A DNA stretch of 64,000 bases from Dehalococcoidia bacterium (GTDB lineage Bacteria; Chloroflexota; Dehalococcoidia; E44-bin15). The position numbers and the translations under genes were made by a program. The notes beneath the pieces were generated by a model. It saw only the letters and a program-made list of their open reading frames with translations. It searched no databases and was not told the origin of the DNA. The stretch lies in contig JBAZMV010000004.1 of assembly GCA_041649635.1 (NCBI GenBank), positions 181,101 to 245,100 on the forward strand. The letters run 5' to 3'. Of the stretch, positions 41,244 to 50,098 are shown piece by piece. The stretch's first letter is position 1; every line of letters starts with the position of its first letter.

Positions 41244-42920
41244 CTATTTCATATATGTCGCGTTGAATTTCTCCATCTCTTTAGTCGGCTTCCACCACTT
41301 CTTGGCGCCCAGGTCCTCGGCAACTCTATTGGCTGCCAGGTATCCGGAGCCTCCAAGCACAAGACCGCCGGGATAAGAGGACACGCCGCCTACATACAGC
41401 CCTTGTATCGGAGTGCGGTGGTTGGAGCAATCAAGGTTAGGCCTCATCGAAGCCAGCTGGGTCGGGCGATAGTCTCCGTGCTTGATCGCGCCGCGCTTCA
41501 TATTGGGGAAGCGTATCTCGATGTCCACGGGGGTCTCGGCCAGCTCGTTGATGATATTGTCCTTCGTGAAGTTGGGGGCAACCTTCTGCCACTTCTTCAG
41601 GACGGCTTCCTTGATTTCGGGGCCTCGCTTATCCCAGTTGCCGCAGTCGCCGTCTATGGCATAAGGCGCGTGCATCTGGAAGAAGGAAACCTCTCCGCCC
41701 CACGGGGCGCGGACCAGATGCGGATCCCAGAAGCTCTCGCACGTGGCGTGGCCGCCCATGAGCTTTGTATCCAGCTTGCCGCCGATTACGGTCTTGAAGT
41801 GAGCGAGAAGCTGATCCATGCTCTCGAAGCCGAAGATGGTCAGGAATGACTCGCTGGCCCAAGGTTCTTCAGCTTTGTAGACCGGCTGCTCATGTGTTGC
41901 CAGATGCAAGGTATAGAAGCTCCACTTATCATAGACCCATCCCTCTACGGCTTCCTTCAGCGTGCCGGGAAGGCTCTTGGGCTCTAAGAATTGCAGGAAC
42001 GTCGTCTGCGGGTCCAGAGTCGAAACGACCGCCTTGGCCTTGATCGTGCGGCCCTCGAGCGTTTCCACGCCGACGGCCTTGCCGCCCTCCATGATTATCT
42101 TTGTTACTTCACACCTGTCAAGTATGGTACCGCCCGCCTGAACGATCTCGCGGCCCATGGCGCCTGCGAACTTATGCGAGCCGCCGAAGCAGTAGCATTT
42201 GTTCATGCCGCGGCACAGCAGCAAAGGTACAAACAGGCCGGTGCCTGTCTCGTTAGGATCGATACCCCACATGCAGGATATGTAAAGCAGGAAGGCGCGG
42301 ATCCTGTCGTTCTCAAAGTTGCTGGTGATGATCTCCAGCGGGCTCATCTCGGCTATCTCCGCCAGTTCCTTGCCGATATCGGTCTGTTCCAGAAGCATCA
42401 TCAGGTCCATGGTGGACATTGCGGGTATGTATGTCATCGGTGCGATAAGCTCATCGACCATGCGTCGATAGCTTCGCATAATCTTACCGAAAGTCACAGC
42501 GTCCTTGTGGGAATAGCGCATAAAGGAATCGCGTGTATCCTCGATCATGCGTGTAAGTAATAGCGATTGGCCGTCTTCAAAGACCATGGCAGCCTGCATG
42601 TTCGGTTTGACCCAGGACATGCCGTGAGTATCCAGATTAAAGTCTTTTATCACCGGCATATAATCGACCATCATGTGGTAGATTACATGGTCGTTGGAGT
42701 AGTAACACGGCCAGAGTATCTCGTCCGTGGACAGCCCGCCGCCAATCTCGTAGCGGCGCTCGATAACGATTACCTTTAATCCTGCCTTGGCAAGATAGGC
42801 GGCTGTCATGAGTCCGTTGGGGCCACCGCCGATGATGATGACATCGTAGGTGCTCTCGAATGGATATTCAGGTATCACATCACCGAGTAACAACTGGTGG
42901 TCAAATTTCTTATTTTCCAT
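41244..42920 (-). CDS. Phytoene-desaturase-like FAD-dependent oxidoreductase
   Basis: A 558-residue flavoprotein of the CrtI/PYROXD2-like amine oxidase fold. The N-terminal Rossmann motif VIIIGGGPNGLMTAAYLAKAG (~28-48) is followed by VIVIERRYEIGGG. The C-terminal FAD clamp is GLYVGGVSSYPGGLVLGGSG (~512-531). The middle is diverged from carotenoid enzymes and no carotenoid genes are nearby. It is downstream of, and distantly related to, the enzyme at 42953, and both are read from one promoter. Substrate unknown. Confidence 0.88.
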   Translation of the reverse strand: MENKKFDHQLLLGDVIPEYPFESTYDVIIIGGGPNGLMTAAYLAKAGLKVIVIERRYEIGGGLSTDEILWPCYYSNDHVIYHMMVDYMPVIKDFNLDTHGMSWVKPNMQAAMVFEDGQSLLLTRMIEDTRDSFMRYSHKDAVTFGKIMRSYRRMVDELIAPMTYIPAMSTMDLMMLLEQTDIGKELAEIAEMSPLEIITSNFENDRIRAFLLYISCMWGIDPNETGTGLFVPLLLCRGMNKCYCFGGSHKFAGAMGREIVQAGGTILDRCEVTKIIMEGGKAVGVETLEGRTIKAKAVVSTLDPQTTFLQFLEPKSLPGTLKEAVEGWVYDKWSFYTLHLATHEQPVYKAEEPWASESFLTIFGFESMDQLLAHFKTVIGGKLDTKLMGGHATCESFWDPHLVRAPWGGEVSFFQMHAPYAIDGDCGNWDKRGPEIKEAVLKKWQKVAPNFTKDNIINELAETPVDIEIRFPNMKRGAIKHGDYRPTQLASMRPNLDCSNHRTPIQGLYVGGVSSYPGGLVLGGSGYLAANRVAEDLGAKKWWKPTKEMEKFNATYMK

Positions 42921-42952
42921 TGTACCTCCTTCTATATCTCCGCCTATCTTTC

Positions 42953-44689
42953 CTAATCAGGGACCTTTCCCTGTCTTGGCACCGCCGATATCTTGCCCTT
43001 CTCAGGGATGTAGTAAGGTGCCGGGTACCACCAGTCTCCGGGCTCGACGATCCCGTCTTCGATGAGCATGTGCATCAGATTATAGCCGCAGGCCATGAGG
43101 CAAAGGCCTCCGGGGTGCGCGGCCGACTGGTGCACCATATAAAGGGCATCGATTCCGGGGACGCGGTAGCGCGCCATCTCGGGTATGGGGCGCTCGTTCC
43201 ACCACTGGTCGCGGCAGTGTCGCGCGCCGTACCAGCAGCCGCCGATCATTCCGGTATTGCGGAACTCCTGCTCCCACGGTGTAAGTACCAGGTGTTCCAC
43301 CAGGTCGTCTTCCAGGTTCTCCACTACGCAGCTGAAGGCGTCGCGGAAATACTTCTTCAGCTTCTCATTGACGTGGTTGGGATGTTTCTCGTCGTTCATG
43401 CCGTCCGGACCGTCGGTATGATACTCGGGCGGAGGCACATAGAACTCGATGGAACTCTCCACAAAGAGGCCGGGCCTGGAGCACTGATTATGGAAAACGG
43501 GGTCCATAATCTTATTGCTGCCGGCCCAGAGCCATATGATCTCGTCATAGGGGACGGTCGGGTTGCCCTGTTTGCCCATGCAGTCCGCGACATGGTTATA
43601 ATATAGTTCGCGAGAGTCCATGGGATAGGAAACGCCGGTCTGCTCGGCTTCCTTGTACTTTGCCCTGTAGCGAAGCTTGTTTTTGGTTATGAAATAGTTG
43701 CAGTATATAGGGCCGCCCTTGAGATTGATATCGTTGACCTTCTGAGATAGTGCCGGGTCAACGTTATCCGGTCCGATGAGCTCGTTGAATGTATGTTTTA
43801 TTTCGGCGGCGCTGATAACGCACTTGTTAGCCCAGATGGTCTTACATTTAATTGCGGCGTCCTCTCTAACATGTACGCCGAGGGCGCGGCCATCCTTAAT
43901 GATTATCTCATCTACCGGGCAGCAGGTGCGGAATACCGCCCCGTGTGCTATGGCGCAGCGGATCAGTGCGTGATAGTATCCATGCATACATCCCATGGGA
44001 ACGACGCCCGTGGTGTAAAGTACGGAGGCGACCACGCTCTCAAAGGCGGGAATGGCCATGCCTTCCATGTGTCCGGCGGCGCCTGACATCCAGGCTATGT
44101 ATGACTGGAACACCTTGAAGGGCTCGGTCTCCATCCATTCGTCCATCAGGTCGAACTGTGTCCATTCCATCAGATCCGGTGTGTATACCTGGGGCATGTG
44201 TTTCTTATAGACCTGCATGAATGGAATCGTTTCCGCTGTATTTTCAATATATGACGGATGGGGCGGGGTCCAGAAGGTAGCGCGAAGCAGCTCCCTCATG
44301 CAACCATTCATGGCGCCCGATAACAGCAGCCAGCCCTCCAGGTCTTTGCCTGAAGCCTGGGAAACTCCGCTCTTACATAACAGCCCCATGAACTTCCCGG
44401 ACGAGAAATCTCCGCCGCTAAGCTTCTGTGCCGACCAGTCAAATCTCGCCCCGTATTTCCATAATTCAAGCTGTTCCCATCCCGGGGCCGCACCTCCATA
44501 TAATGCGACGGGATGCGGGCTGATGTTAATACCGGCTCTAACGTCGGTGTCTTCCTGCGCGCCGCCGCACTCCGGCCTTTCTTCAAGAACGCAGACGCTA
44601 AGGCCGCTTTTCGCGAGATAGGCCGCAGCTGTTGTGCCGTTGTGTCCGGCACCTACAATGACAACGTCATACCTTTCTTCCGTGGTCAT
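42953..44689 (-). CDS. Phytoene-desaturase-like FAD-dependent oxidoreductase
   Basis: A 578-residue flavoprotein. DVVIVGAGHNGTTAAAYLAK (~7-26) binds FAD; CVLEERPECGGAQ is the second dinucleotide-fold strand; the C-terminal MVHQSAAHPGGLCLMACGYN replaces the usual clamp. The ATG at 44689 with GGAGGG upstream is the start; a longer frame has no ribosome site and would include the promoter. A high content of aromatic and histidine residues in the middle sets it apart from carotenoid desaturases. With the gene at 41244 it forms a two-enzyme unit of unknown pathway. Confidence 0.87.
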   Translation of the reverse strand: MTTEERYDVVIVGAGHNGTTAAAYLAKSGLSVCVLEERPECGGAQEDTDVRAGINISPHPVALYGGAAPGWEQLELWKYGARFDWSAQKLSGGDFSSGKFMGLLCKSGVSQASGKDLEGWLLLSGAMNGCMRELLRATFWTPPHPSYIENTAETIPFMQVYKKHMPQVYTPDLMEWTQFDLMDEWMETEPFKVFQSYIAWMSGAAGHMEGMAIPAFESVVASVLYTTGVVPMGCMHGYYHALIRCAIAHGAVFRTCCPVDEIIIKDGRALGVHVREDAAIKCKTIWANKCVISAAEIKHTFNELIGPDNVDPALSQKVNDINLKGGPIYCNYFITKNKLRYRAKYKEAEQTGVSYPMDSRELYYNHVADCMGKQGNPTVPYDEIIWLWAGSNKIMDPVFHNQCSRPGLFVESSIEFYVPPPEYHTDGPDGMNDEKHPNHVNEKLKKYFRDAFSCVVENLEDDLVEHLVLTPWEQEFRNTGMIGGCWYGARHCRDQWWNERPIPEMARYRVPGIDALYMVHQSAAHPGGLCLMACGYNLMHMLIEDGIVEPGDWWYPAPYYIPEKGKISAVPRQGKVPD

Positions 44690-45029
44690 AGACCCTCCTT
44701 TCTTGGGGATGCCATAAATTTTATATACCTGTCTCCGACTGGTCAAGAAAAGTTAATCGTTGCGTATTTTCGGAATTGGTGGGTAATTTCAAGACACTGG
44801 TAAACTATATAAGCTAATAATGCTTAAAATTAATTAATTTGAGGCCTGAAACAGTAGGTGTGTTGCATCTTTGATATTTATTGTTGTGGTTGTTATCGAG
44901 CGGTTGTTCGGGGACTTAGGCCTGTTCTTGGATTTTATTATGTTGAATTATAAATAATCATGAGTCTGCGTTGGCGCGTTAGGTTTTTTGGCTCTATTTA
45001 AATAGTATAGTAGCTTTCTTGCTGCGTAA
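44690..45029. other. AT-rich intergenic region between FAD oxidoreductases and DDE protein
   Basis: Contains the promoter at 44718-44746. The remainder, to the stop of the DDE transposase-like gene, is clearly more AT-rich than the surroundings. I found no terminal inverted repeat or gene in it. Confidence 0.5.
44718..44746 (-). promoter_or_regulatory. Promoter of the FAD oxidoreductase operon
   Basis: Minus strand TTGACC (44746-44741), a 17-base spacer and TAAAAT (44723-44718), about 30 bases before the ATG at 44689. Confidence 0.55.
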
Positions 45030-45923
45030 TTACACGTATTCCTTTTCAACTATATCTATCCATGTACGATACGGGAATTCGATTCCGGCTTTATGTGCAG
45101 GGATAGCATTACCTAATCCGATATTCGGGCGAAAGAAATTGTAGTAGACTAACCAGCTGTTCACAATTAAGTTTGCGCTTTCAATTTTCTTAATGCTTCT
45201 GAGGGTCTTATTCCTTTTTCGCAGAGGACCAAAGAAAATATCTATATAATTAGCCTTGGGGTGGATATTGCCCGTCGTTTGTACGTGCATCGCATCAGAG
45301 CCGAAGGCCAACTCAACTCCTTCCGTATATGTTCGCAGTCTGTTTGTGATGATCAATCCCGGTATTTCGCTGTTTCTTTCCATTGCACTACTGAAGGCTG
45401 ATTTGATGTCTTTCGCGGTTCGAGTATGGGTTACATAGGAAGTTAATAAGAATCTGCTCCATGTATCCATGACATCCCATATAAAGGCGTTTTCCCCTTC
45501 GATTTGCAGTACCGTTTCATTAGTTATCCAGAATGGGCCGTGTCCCAGGAGTCCGCTCACTTTTTTAGTTTGTCTTTTTGAATATAGCTGTTCTGCAGTA
45601 ACCGCCATTTTTGAAAATTTTATTATCCATTCATAGATGGTGGAGTTCGATATAGTACTGCCGAAGGTTTGCAGTAGATGCGTTCTGATCGCGTTCAGAG
45701 ACATGCCTTCGTAAAACATGCCCAGCGCCGAGGCTATTTGGACCGAGGGGGTTCTCATATTGGGCGGGGAGTCGTTGTCGGCGAACTTGCGCTGGCAGTT
45801 CTTGCAGAATCTGCGTTGGATGTTATGATAGCTGCCATATTTGACAGTCTGATTTGAGCCGCAGTATTTGCATTTTATGCCTGAGGCCGATTTAGTCTGG
45901 TTTTTATGGCTTGACATTGACAT
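45030..45923 (-). CDS. DDE transposase-like protein with all three catalytic acids replaced
   Basis: A 297-residue intact protein with the layout of IS6-like archaeal/bacterial DDE transposases. An N-terminal zinc ribbon (CKYCGS...CKNC, ~19-42) and helix-turn-helix (~58-95) are followed by the RNase H-fold catalytic domain. Relatives have WxxDET, TDGLxxY and NxIERF. Here the equivalents are WITNETVLQIEG (D to N, AAT), IITNRLRTY (D to N, AAC) and NYIDIFFGPLRKRNK (E to D, GAT). The protein should therefore be unable to transpose. The open frame is otherwise undamaged and I see no terminal inverted repeats, so it may be a retained DNA-binding protein rather than a live insertion sequence. It is AT-rich compared with its neighbours. 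Confidence 0.87.
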   Translation of the reverse strand: MSMSSHKNQTKSASGIKCKYCGSNQTVKYGSYHNIQRRFCKNCQRKFADNDSPPNMRTPSVQIASALGMFYEGMSLNAIRTHLLQTFGSTISNSTIYEWIIKFSKMAVTAEQLYSKRQTKKVSGLLGHGPFWITNETVLQIEGENAFIWDVMDTWSRFLLTSYVTHTRTAKDIKSAFSSAMERNSEIPGLIITNRLRTYTEGVELAFGSDAMHVQTTGNIHPKANYIDIFFGPLRKRNKTLRSIKKIESANLIVNSWLVYYNFFRPNIGLGNAIPAHKAGIEFPYRTWIDIVEKEYV

Positions 45924-45958
45924 GTGTGTCTCGTGATTCGTGTTTGTGTCGCGAAGAG

Positions 45959-45979
45959 AAGGATAATCTAATTATCCTT
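45959..45979. promoter_or_regulatory. Palindrome upstream of the DDE-like gene
   Basis: AAGGATAAT-CTA-ATTATCCTT, a nine-base perfect inverted repeat 36 bases upstream of the DDE-like start and 63 bases before the -35 box of the channel gene. It could be an operator for either unit. Confidence 0.4.
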
Positions 45980-46041
45980 GGATGTCAACCACTAGCGAAT
46001 ACATACGTTGTAATATTAACTGGGCATATAGAGGAAAACCA

Positions 46042-46070
46042 TTGACATCGGATGAATGGAGGGTTACAAT
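46042..46070 (+). promoter_or_regulatory. Promoter of the channel-Usp-TrkA-pheA unit
   Basis: TTGACA (46042-46047), a 17-base spacer and TACAAT (46065-46070). The near-consensus boxes lie 43 bases before the ATG. Confidence 0.8.
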
Positions 46071-46113
46071 TCCGCCCAATGATTAACGAGTTCTCTTTGA
46101 GAGGTGATCAGAA

Positions 46114-46695
46114 ATGACGGAAGAGAAAAACCCGAAACCAAAAGGTCGCCCAGGAGATAGAATAATACACAAGAGCCGCAAGGCAGGTACGAGGCTTAGG
46201 CTTGTTCCTAGAATGCCTGCGATCCTTGTATTTACTAAGGACTTAGTGATACACACTCCCTTTCTTCAGATGTTTATCTTGTTAATATTTGTTTGGCTTG
46301 GTTTGTCTGTTGGAATATACTTTGCTGAGCATAATGCGGAAGGAACATCCATAATAACGTACGGTGATGCGCTTTATACTGCTCTTGCCGGCTTCTCTAC
46401 ATCCGGTATTGCCGCAATGCCGGTAACACCCTGGGGAAAGATATTTTGTGCTTTTATGATGGTAATCGGCAGCGCAATATTTTTCGGCGCAATAGTTGCC
46501 GCAATAACTGTGTACTTCATGCGTCCGCTTCAACGTCCCAAAAAGCAACTGATATCGACTATTGAATATAATCTGGAACAGCTTGAAGGACTTTCCATAG
46601 AAGAACTAGAGCTTCTTAAAGAGACAGCAGATAATCTCATTAATGTTCAAATTAAACAGAATAAAACTAAAACGAAGGAATCGGATAGCCAATAG
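46114..46695 (+). CDS. Two-TM potassium-channel-like pore protein with altered selectivity filter
   Basis: A 193-residue membrane protein: basic N-terminus (~1-45), TM1 (~50-70), a pore helix (DALYTALAGF, ~85-94), filter region STSGIAAMPVTPWGK (~95-109), TM2 (~110-134) and a charged C-terminal helix. This is the Ion_trans_2 architecture, in which the filter normally reads TVGYGD. Here TSGIAA takes its place, so strict K+ selectivity is doubtful. No RCK domain is fused, but two separate TrkA/RCK proteins are encoded in the same unit and probably gate it. Confidence 0.8.
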   Translation: MTEEKNPKPKGRPGDRIIHKSRKAGTRLRLVPRMPAILVFTKDLVIHTPFLQMFILLIFVWLGLSVGIYFAEHNAEGTSIITYGDALYTALAGFSTSGIAAMPVTPWGKIFCAFMMVIGSAIFFGAIVAAITVYFMRPLQRPKKQLISTIEYNLEQLEGLSIEELELLKETADNLINVQIKQNKTKTKESDSQ

Positions 46696-46697
46696 CA

Positions 46698-46732
46698 TTG
46701 CAGTATTTTTTTATAGGCATTATAATATGCCT
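46698..46732 (+). promoter_or_regulatory. Possible internal promoter with palindrome before uspA
   Basis: TTGCAG (46698-46703), a 17-base spacer and TATAAT (46721-46726). The -10 box is the centre of the palindrome AGGCAT-TATAAT-ATGCCT (46715-46732), suggesting a repressor site overlapping the promoter. Confidence 0.5.
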
Positions 46733-46762
46733 CTTGGGAAAACAAAATCAGGAGATTAATCT

Positions 46763-47197
46763 GTGCCATTAGCCAAGTTTCTTGTACCTGTCAGCGGCGG
46801 CAAGGTGGATGATGATACCGTACGTCTCGCCTGTACCATAGCTCAAGCGACGAAGGGCAAAGTCTTTGTGATTTACGTGATAGAGGTGGCTCGTACTCTG
46901 CCGCTTGACGCAGAGTTGGAGGTCGATAATAAAAAGGCCGAGGAGCTACTGGCAAGGGCTGAGAAGATCGCGGAGACCATCGGATGCCCGGTGGAGACGG
47001 AGATACTTCAGGCCAGGGAAACCGGTCCCGCTATAGTGGATGAAGCGATAGAACGCGGTGCTGACGTGGTAATAATGGGCTTGAGATACGAGAAACGTTT
47101 TGGTGATTTTGACATGGGAAAAATCATTCCTTACATATTGCGCAATGCGCCGTGCCGTGTGCTGGTATGGCGAGAACAAATGGGTGAGGGCAGCTAG
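46763..47197 (+). CDS. Universal stress protein (UspA family)
   Basis: A 144-residue cytoplasmic protein. It begins AKFLVPVSGGKVDDDTVRLA, the UspA first strand with ATP-contact residues. The later segment IVDEAIERGADVVIMGLR is typical, but the ATP-binding G-x2-G-x9-G-S loop is poorly preserved (YEKRFGDFDMGKI). The GTG start has AGGAGA seven bases upstream. Usp proteins often partner with ion transporters; here it lies between the pore gene and the trkA genes. Confidence 0.88.
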   Translation: MPLAKFLVPVSGGKVDDDTVRLACTIAQATKGKVFVIYVIEVARTLPLDAELEVDNKKAEELLARAEKIAETIGCPVETEILQARETGPAIVDEAIERGADVVIMGLRYEKRFGDFDMGKIIPYILRNAPCRVLVWREQMGEGS

Positions 47198-47604
47198 TGA
47201 AAGTAGTAATAATGGGATGCGGCAGAGTCGGCGGCATGCTTGCAGGTATGCTCGATGAGGCAGGACATCAGGTGACGGTCATCGATGTTGATTCTTGGAG
47301 TTTTCGATGGCTGCCCCGCTCCTTCAATGGGAAGGCATTGGTCGGCGATGGGACAGATGTTGAAACCTTGCGGACGGCCGGCATTGAAGAGGCCGATGCG
47401 TTTGTGACCACCACTCAGGGGGATAACCGCAACGTTATGGCCGCGCAGGCGGCGAAGCACATCTTTAAAGTGCCGAAGGTTGTCTGTCGTATTTATGACC
47501 CGTTACGTGAGGATATATACAAGTCGCTGGGACTGGAAACGACGAGTCCCACAAAGATCGGAGCGAATGTGCTTATGAATATAGTCCTCGGCAAAGGGGG
47601 TTAA
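47197..47604 (+). CDS. TrkA-N/RCK domain protein (single domain)
   Basis: A 135-residue nucleotide-binding regulator consisting of an RCK_N Rossmann domain: VIMGCGRVGGMLAGML (~4-19), VTVIDVD (~26), GDGTDVETLRTAGIEEADAFV (~50-70) and a C-terminal SPTKIGANVLMN linker. It lacks the TrkA_C domain that its neighbour has. The GTG start overlaps the uspA stop by one base. It probably pairs with the next protein as a split TrkA regulating the pore at 46114. Confidence 0.9.
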   Translation: MKVVIMGCGRVGGMLAGMLDEAGHQVTVIDVDSWSFRWLPRSFNGKALVGDGTDVETLRTAGIEEADAFVTTTQGDNRNVMAAQAAKHIFKVPKVVCRIYDPLREDIYKSLGLETTSPTKIGANVLMNIVLGKGG

Positions 47605-48273
47605 ATGTACATCATCGTAGTTGGCGGGGGGAAGGTCGGGTACTTTCTTTCGCTCGCATTGTTAGGCGAAGGCCATGAAGTGCTTATAATAGAGCAGGAT
47701 CCTAACAAGTGCAAGGTAATCGCAGAGGATCTTGGCAGCGTTGTTATGCGCGGCGACGGATGCGAGGTGCGCACGCTTGAGGACGCCGGGGCAAACAGGG
47801 CTGATCTTATGGTTGCGGTTACCCACAGGGATGAGGTGAATCTGGTAGCGTGTCAGGTGGCCAAACACCGTTTTGGAGTCAAACGTACCATTTCCCGCAT
47901 CAGCAACCCCAAAAACGAGGCTCTATTCAAACTGCTCGGCATTGACGTAACTGTGAGCAGTACCAATCTCATACTGGAACACATAGAAGAGAAATTACCC
48001 ACGCATTCGATGTCCCATTTGCTGACGCTTGAGGATGGCAATCTCGAAATCGTAGAAGTGAACGTTCAGCCCGACTCCTTAGTCGTTGGAAAGAAGATAA
48101 GCGATATCGTTCTGCCGGCGAATAGCCTTATCTGTCTGATAATCAATTCTGTTAAAGGAGCGCAAGTTCCCGTGGGGAGTTCTACAATCGCGGCCGGAGA
48201 CCACATCATCGCCGTGACGCAACCCGAGTATGAGGCGCAGTTGAGATCCGCGTTGACTGGATCAACAGGATAA
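47605..48273 (+). CDS. TrkA family potassium uptake regulator (RCK_N + RCK_C)
   Basis: A 222-residue two-domain RCK protein. RCK_N: IIVVGGGKVGYFLSLALL (~2-19), VLIIEQDPNKCKVIAEDLG, GDGCEVRTLEDAGANRADLM. RCK_C starts ~135 (LEDGNLEIVEVNVQPDSLVVGKKISDI, then GSSTIAAGDHIIAVTQPE), the ligand-binding part. It starts immediately after the previous stop, so the two regulators are coupled. Confidence 0.92.
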   Translation: MYIIVVGGGKVGYFLSLALLGEGHEVLIIEQDPNKCKVIAEDLGSVVMRGDGCEVRTLEDAGANRADLMVAVTHRDEVNLVACQVAKHRFGVKRTISRISNPKNEALFKLLGIDVTVSSTNLILEHIEEKLPTHSMSHLLTLEDGNLEIVEVNVQPDSLVVGKKISDIVLPANSLICLIINSVKGAQVPVGSSTIAAGDHIIAVTQPEYEAQLRSALTGSTG

Positions 48274-48275
48274 AT

Positions 48276-49109
48276 ATGTCTAAGAAGATCGCATATCTGG
48301 GGCCGCCGGGAACATTTGCTGAAGAGGCGGCCCTTGTTTTTGACAAGACGGCACGGCTGGTGCCCTTCCCGAGTATCCGGGCGGTGGCTAATGCCGTCTC
48401 TTTGTCTGTCGCGGGGGTGGAAGAAGGCGTCGTGCCTATCGAGAACAGCATTGAGGGTTCCGTGACGGATACGCTTGACCTGCTTATTCACGGGTCCGGC
48501 GTGATGATAAAGTGTGAGCTGGTTCTGCCGATAAGGCATAACCTTACTGCTAAACCGGGCATTAATATCAACGATGTAAAGGTACTCTACTCCATACCGC
48601 AGGCTCTGGGTCAATGCCGCGATTTCGTAGCGCTTCATTTTCCAAAGGTGCCCGTGGTGGCGGCGCTGTCCACGGCGGCGGCGGTCGAGGAAATGATGGC
48701 TTCATCTCAGCCGGCGGCGGCTATAGGCACCGCCCGCGCCGCCGAGATATACGGCGCGACCATTCTGGCCAGCGGCATTCAGGATAAGGCCAGCAACGAG
48801 ACGCGTTTCGTTATTCTTGCCAAGGAAGACCACGCGCCGACCGGCCATGATAAGACTTCTCTCTGTTTTACGTTTTCCGACGATCGCCCCGGGGTGCTGG
48901 TTGAGGTAATGCAGGTATTCTCGCAAAAGGGAATCAATCTGACAAAGGTTGAGTCGCGTCCTTCCAAGGAGATCCTGGGGCGGTATATCTTCCTTATCGA
49001 CCTTGACGGACATCGGGAAGACGCCGTTGTTAAGAAAGCGCTGGATGAAGTCCGCACCAGGACTTCGATGCTGAAGATATTCGGTTCCTACCCTCGCTGC
49101 AATAAATGA
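48276..49109 (+). CDS. pheA: Prephenate dehydratase with ACT regulatory domain
   Basis: This enzyme converts prephenate to phenylpyruvate for phenylalanine synthesis. Of 277 residues, ~1-180 are the PDT domain: YLGPPGTFAEEAAL (~6-19), PIENSIEGSVTDTLDLL (~55-71) and the catalytic NETRFVIL (~171-178). Residues ~195-270 are an ACT domain with the phenylalanine-binding ESRPSKE motif. It is two bases after the trkA stop, an unusual neighbour for ion regulators; simple co-transcription seems likely. Confidence 0.96.
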   Translation: MSKKIAYLGPPGTFAEEAALVFDKTARLVPFPSIRAVANAVSLSVAGVEEGVVPIENSIEGSVTDTLDLLIHGSGVMIKCELVLPIRHNLTAKPGININDVKVLYSIPQALGQCRDFVALHFPKVPVVAALSTAAAVEEMMASSQPAAAIGTARAAEIYGATILASGIQDKASNETRFVILAKEDHAPTGHDKTSLCFTFSDDRPGVLVEVMQVFSQKGINLTKVESRPSKEILGRYIFLIDLDGHREDAVVKKALDEVRTRTSMLKIFGSYPRCNK

Positions 49110-49161
49110 CGGGGGCTGTTTACCCCCCTGCTGCTTGTCTCCAAATAAGTCGACTGTTTTG

Positions 49162-49992
49162 TTATATTGTTATGCTGGAGCCGGTGTTATTTGAGAAAAA
49201 GACATCGCCCAGCTGCTGCGCCAGGAGCACGGATGCCTTGGTTCCTGTGCAATGGGATACGCCAACGCGCTGCACCCCCATCTCCAGCAGAGAGGCTGCG
49301 GTCATCAAAATCCGTTCTTCGCCGGCCTGAATCAGGTGGGTCCCTCCGATTACAGTATTGATCTCGTTCACCCCGGTTATTTGCTGCGCGTGGCGCAGTG
49401 TGTTTATCATACCGCGATGGGCGCAGCCGAGGATAACAACCAGTCCCGCATCCGTTTTGATGACAAGGGCCTGGTCGTCGGTGAAAGTGTCGGGGACAAC
49501 GCCGGATTCGGTCTTCACGATGAAATGGGGCTCTATAGACTCGTATTCAGTGACCATCGGTATCTCCCCGGTGGTGACGATTTTGTCCGTGATCCAGACC
49601 GGCTCTTTGCTCAACCTGAAAGAAGCTCCCGCGGATTCAAGCTCTTTCCTTTCATACGGTATGCCGATATACGAGTCCGTTTGGCCGAAGCGGGCATTTT
49701 TGTTATCGAAAACGTCCGGGTGCGCGATGACCTCGATCTTTCTCCCCGCTTGAAGGAGAACGCCCTTCAGTCCCCCCGTGTGGTCGAAGTGTCCGTGGCT
49801 CAGCACTATCTTATTAATGGATGACAGGTCGACACCCAGTTGCCTGACGTTGTGCGGCACCGTGGAACTGGAGCCCGTGTCGACCAGTATTTTTATGTCC
49901 TTTGTTTCTACGAGGATGCTCAGTCCCCACTCCGCCAGTACACCGGGCATTCCGGCGGTGTTCTCGCTGAGCGTCAGTATTCGTATTGACAC
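49162..49992 (-). CDS. MBL-fold metallohydrolase (dihydropterin RFAP synthase-like)
   Basis: A 276-residue metallo-beta-lactamase-fold protein. Metal ligands appear in SHGHFDHTGG (~64-73), GCAHRGMINTL (~190) and GGTHL (~212), with a C-terminal SHCTG. This arrangement matches the MBL group containing archaeal RFAP-type dihydropterin synthases; in bacteria its substrate is not established. It is convergent with pheA across a short GGGGG...CCCCC hairpin at 49111-49127. Confidence 0.85.
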   Translation of the reverse strand: MSIRILTLSENTAGMPGVLAEWGLSILVETKDIKILVDTGSSSTVPHNVRQLGVDLSSINKIVLSHGHFDHTGGLKGVLLQAGRKIEVIAHPDVFDNKNARFGQTDSYIGIPYERKELESAGASFRLSKEPVWITDKIVTTGEIPMVTEYESIEPHFIVKTESGVVPDTFTDDQALVIKTDAGLVVILGCAHRGMINTLRHAQQITGVNEINTVIGGTHLIQAGEERILMTAASLLEMGVQRVGVSHCTGTKASVLLAQQLGDVFFSNNTGSSITI

Positions 49993-50098
49993 AATAGCCT
50001 CCCTGAATGGTGTTGAAGATAGCCAGGCCGATGTCGTTCTGCGAGCGGGCTTCTATGGTTGCGATAACTTTATCGTGTCGAAGGCTTATTGATATTTT

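Noticed and set aside
44690..46041. Insertion-sequence boundaries around the DDE-like gene
   Set aside because: I looked for terminal inverted repeats and target duplications and found only a local hairpin at 45959-45979, which is on one side only.
49111..49127. GGGGG-CTGTTTA-CCCCC as an intrinsic terminator of pheA
   Set aside because: The stem is short and no T-run follows on either strand, so it was not listed as a terminator.
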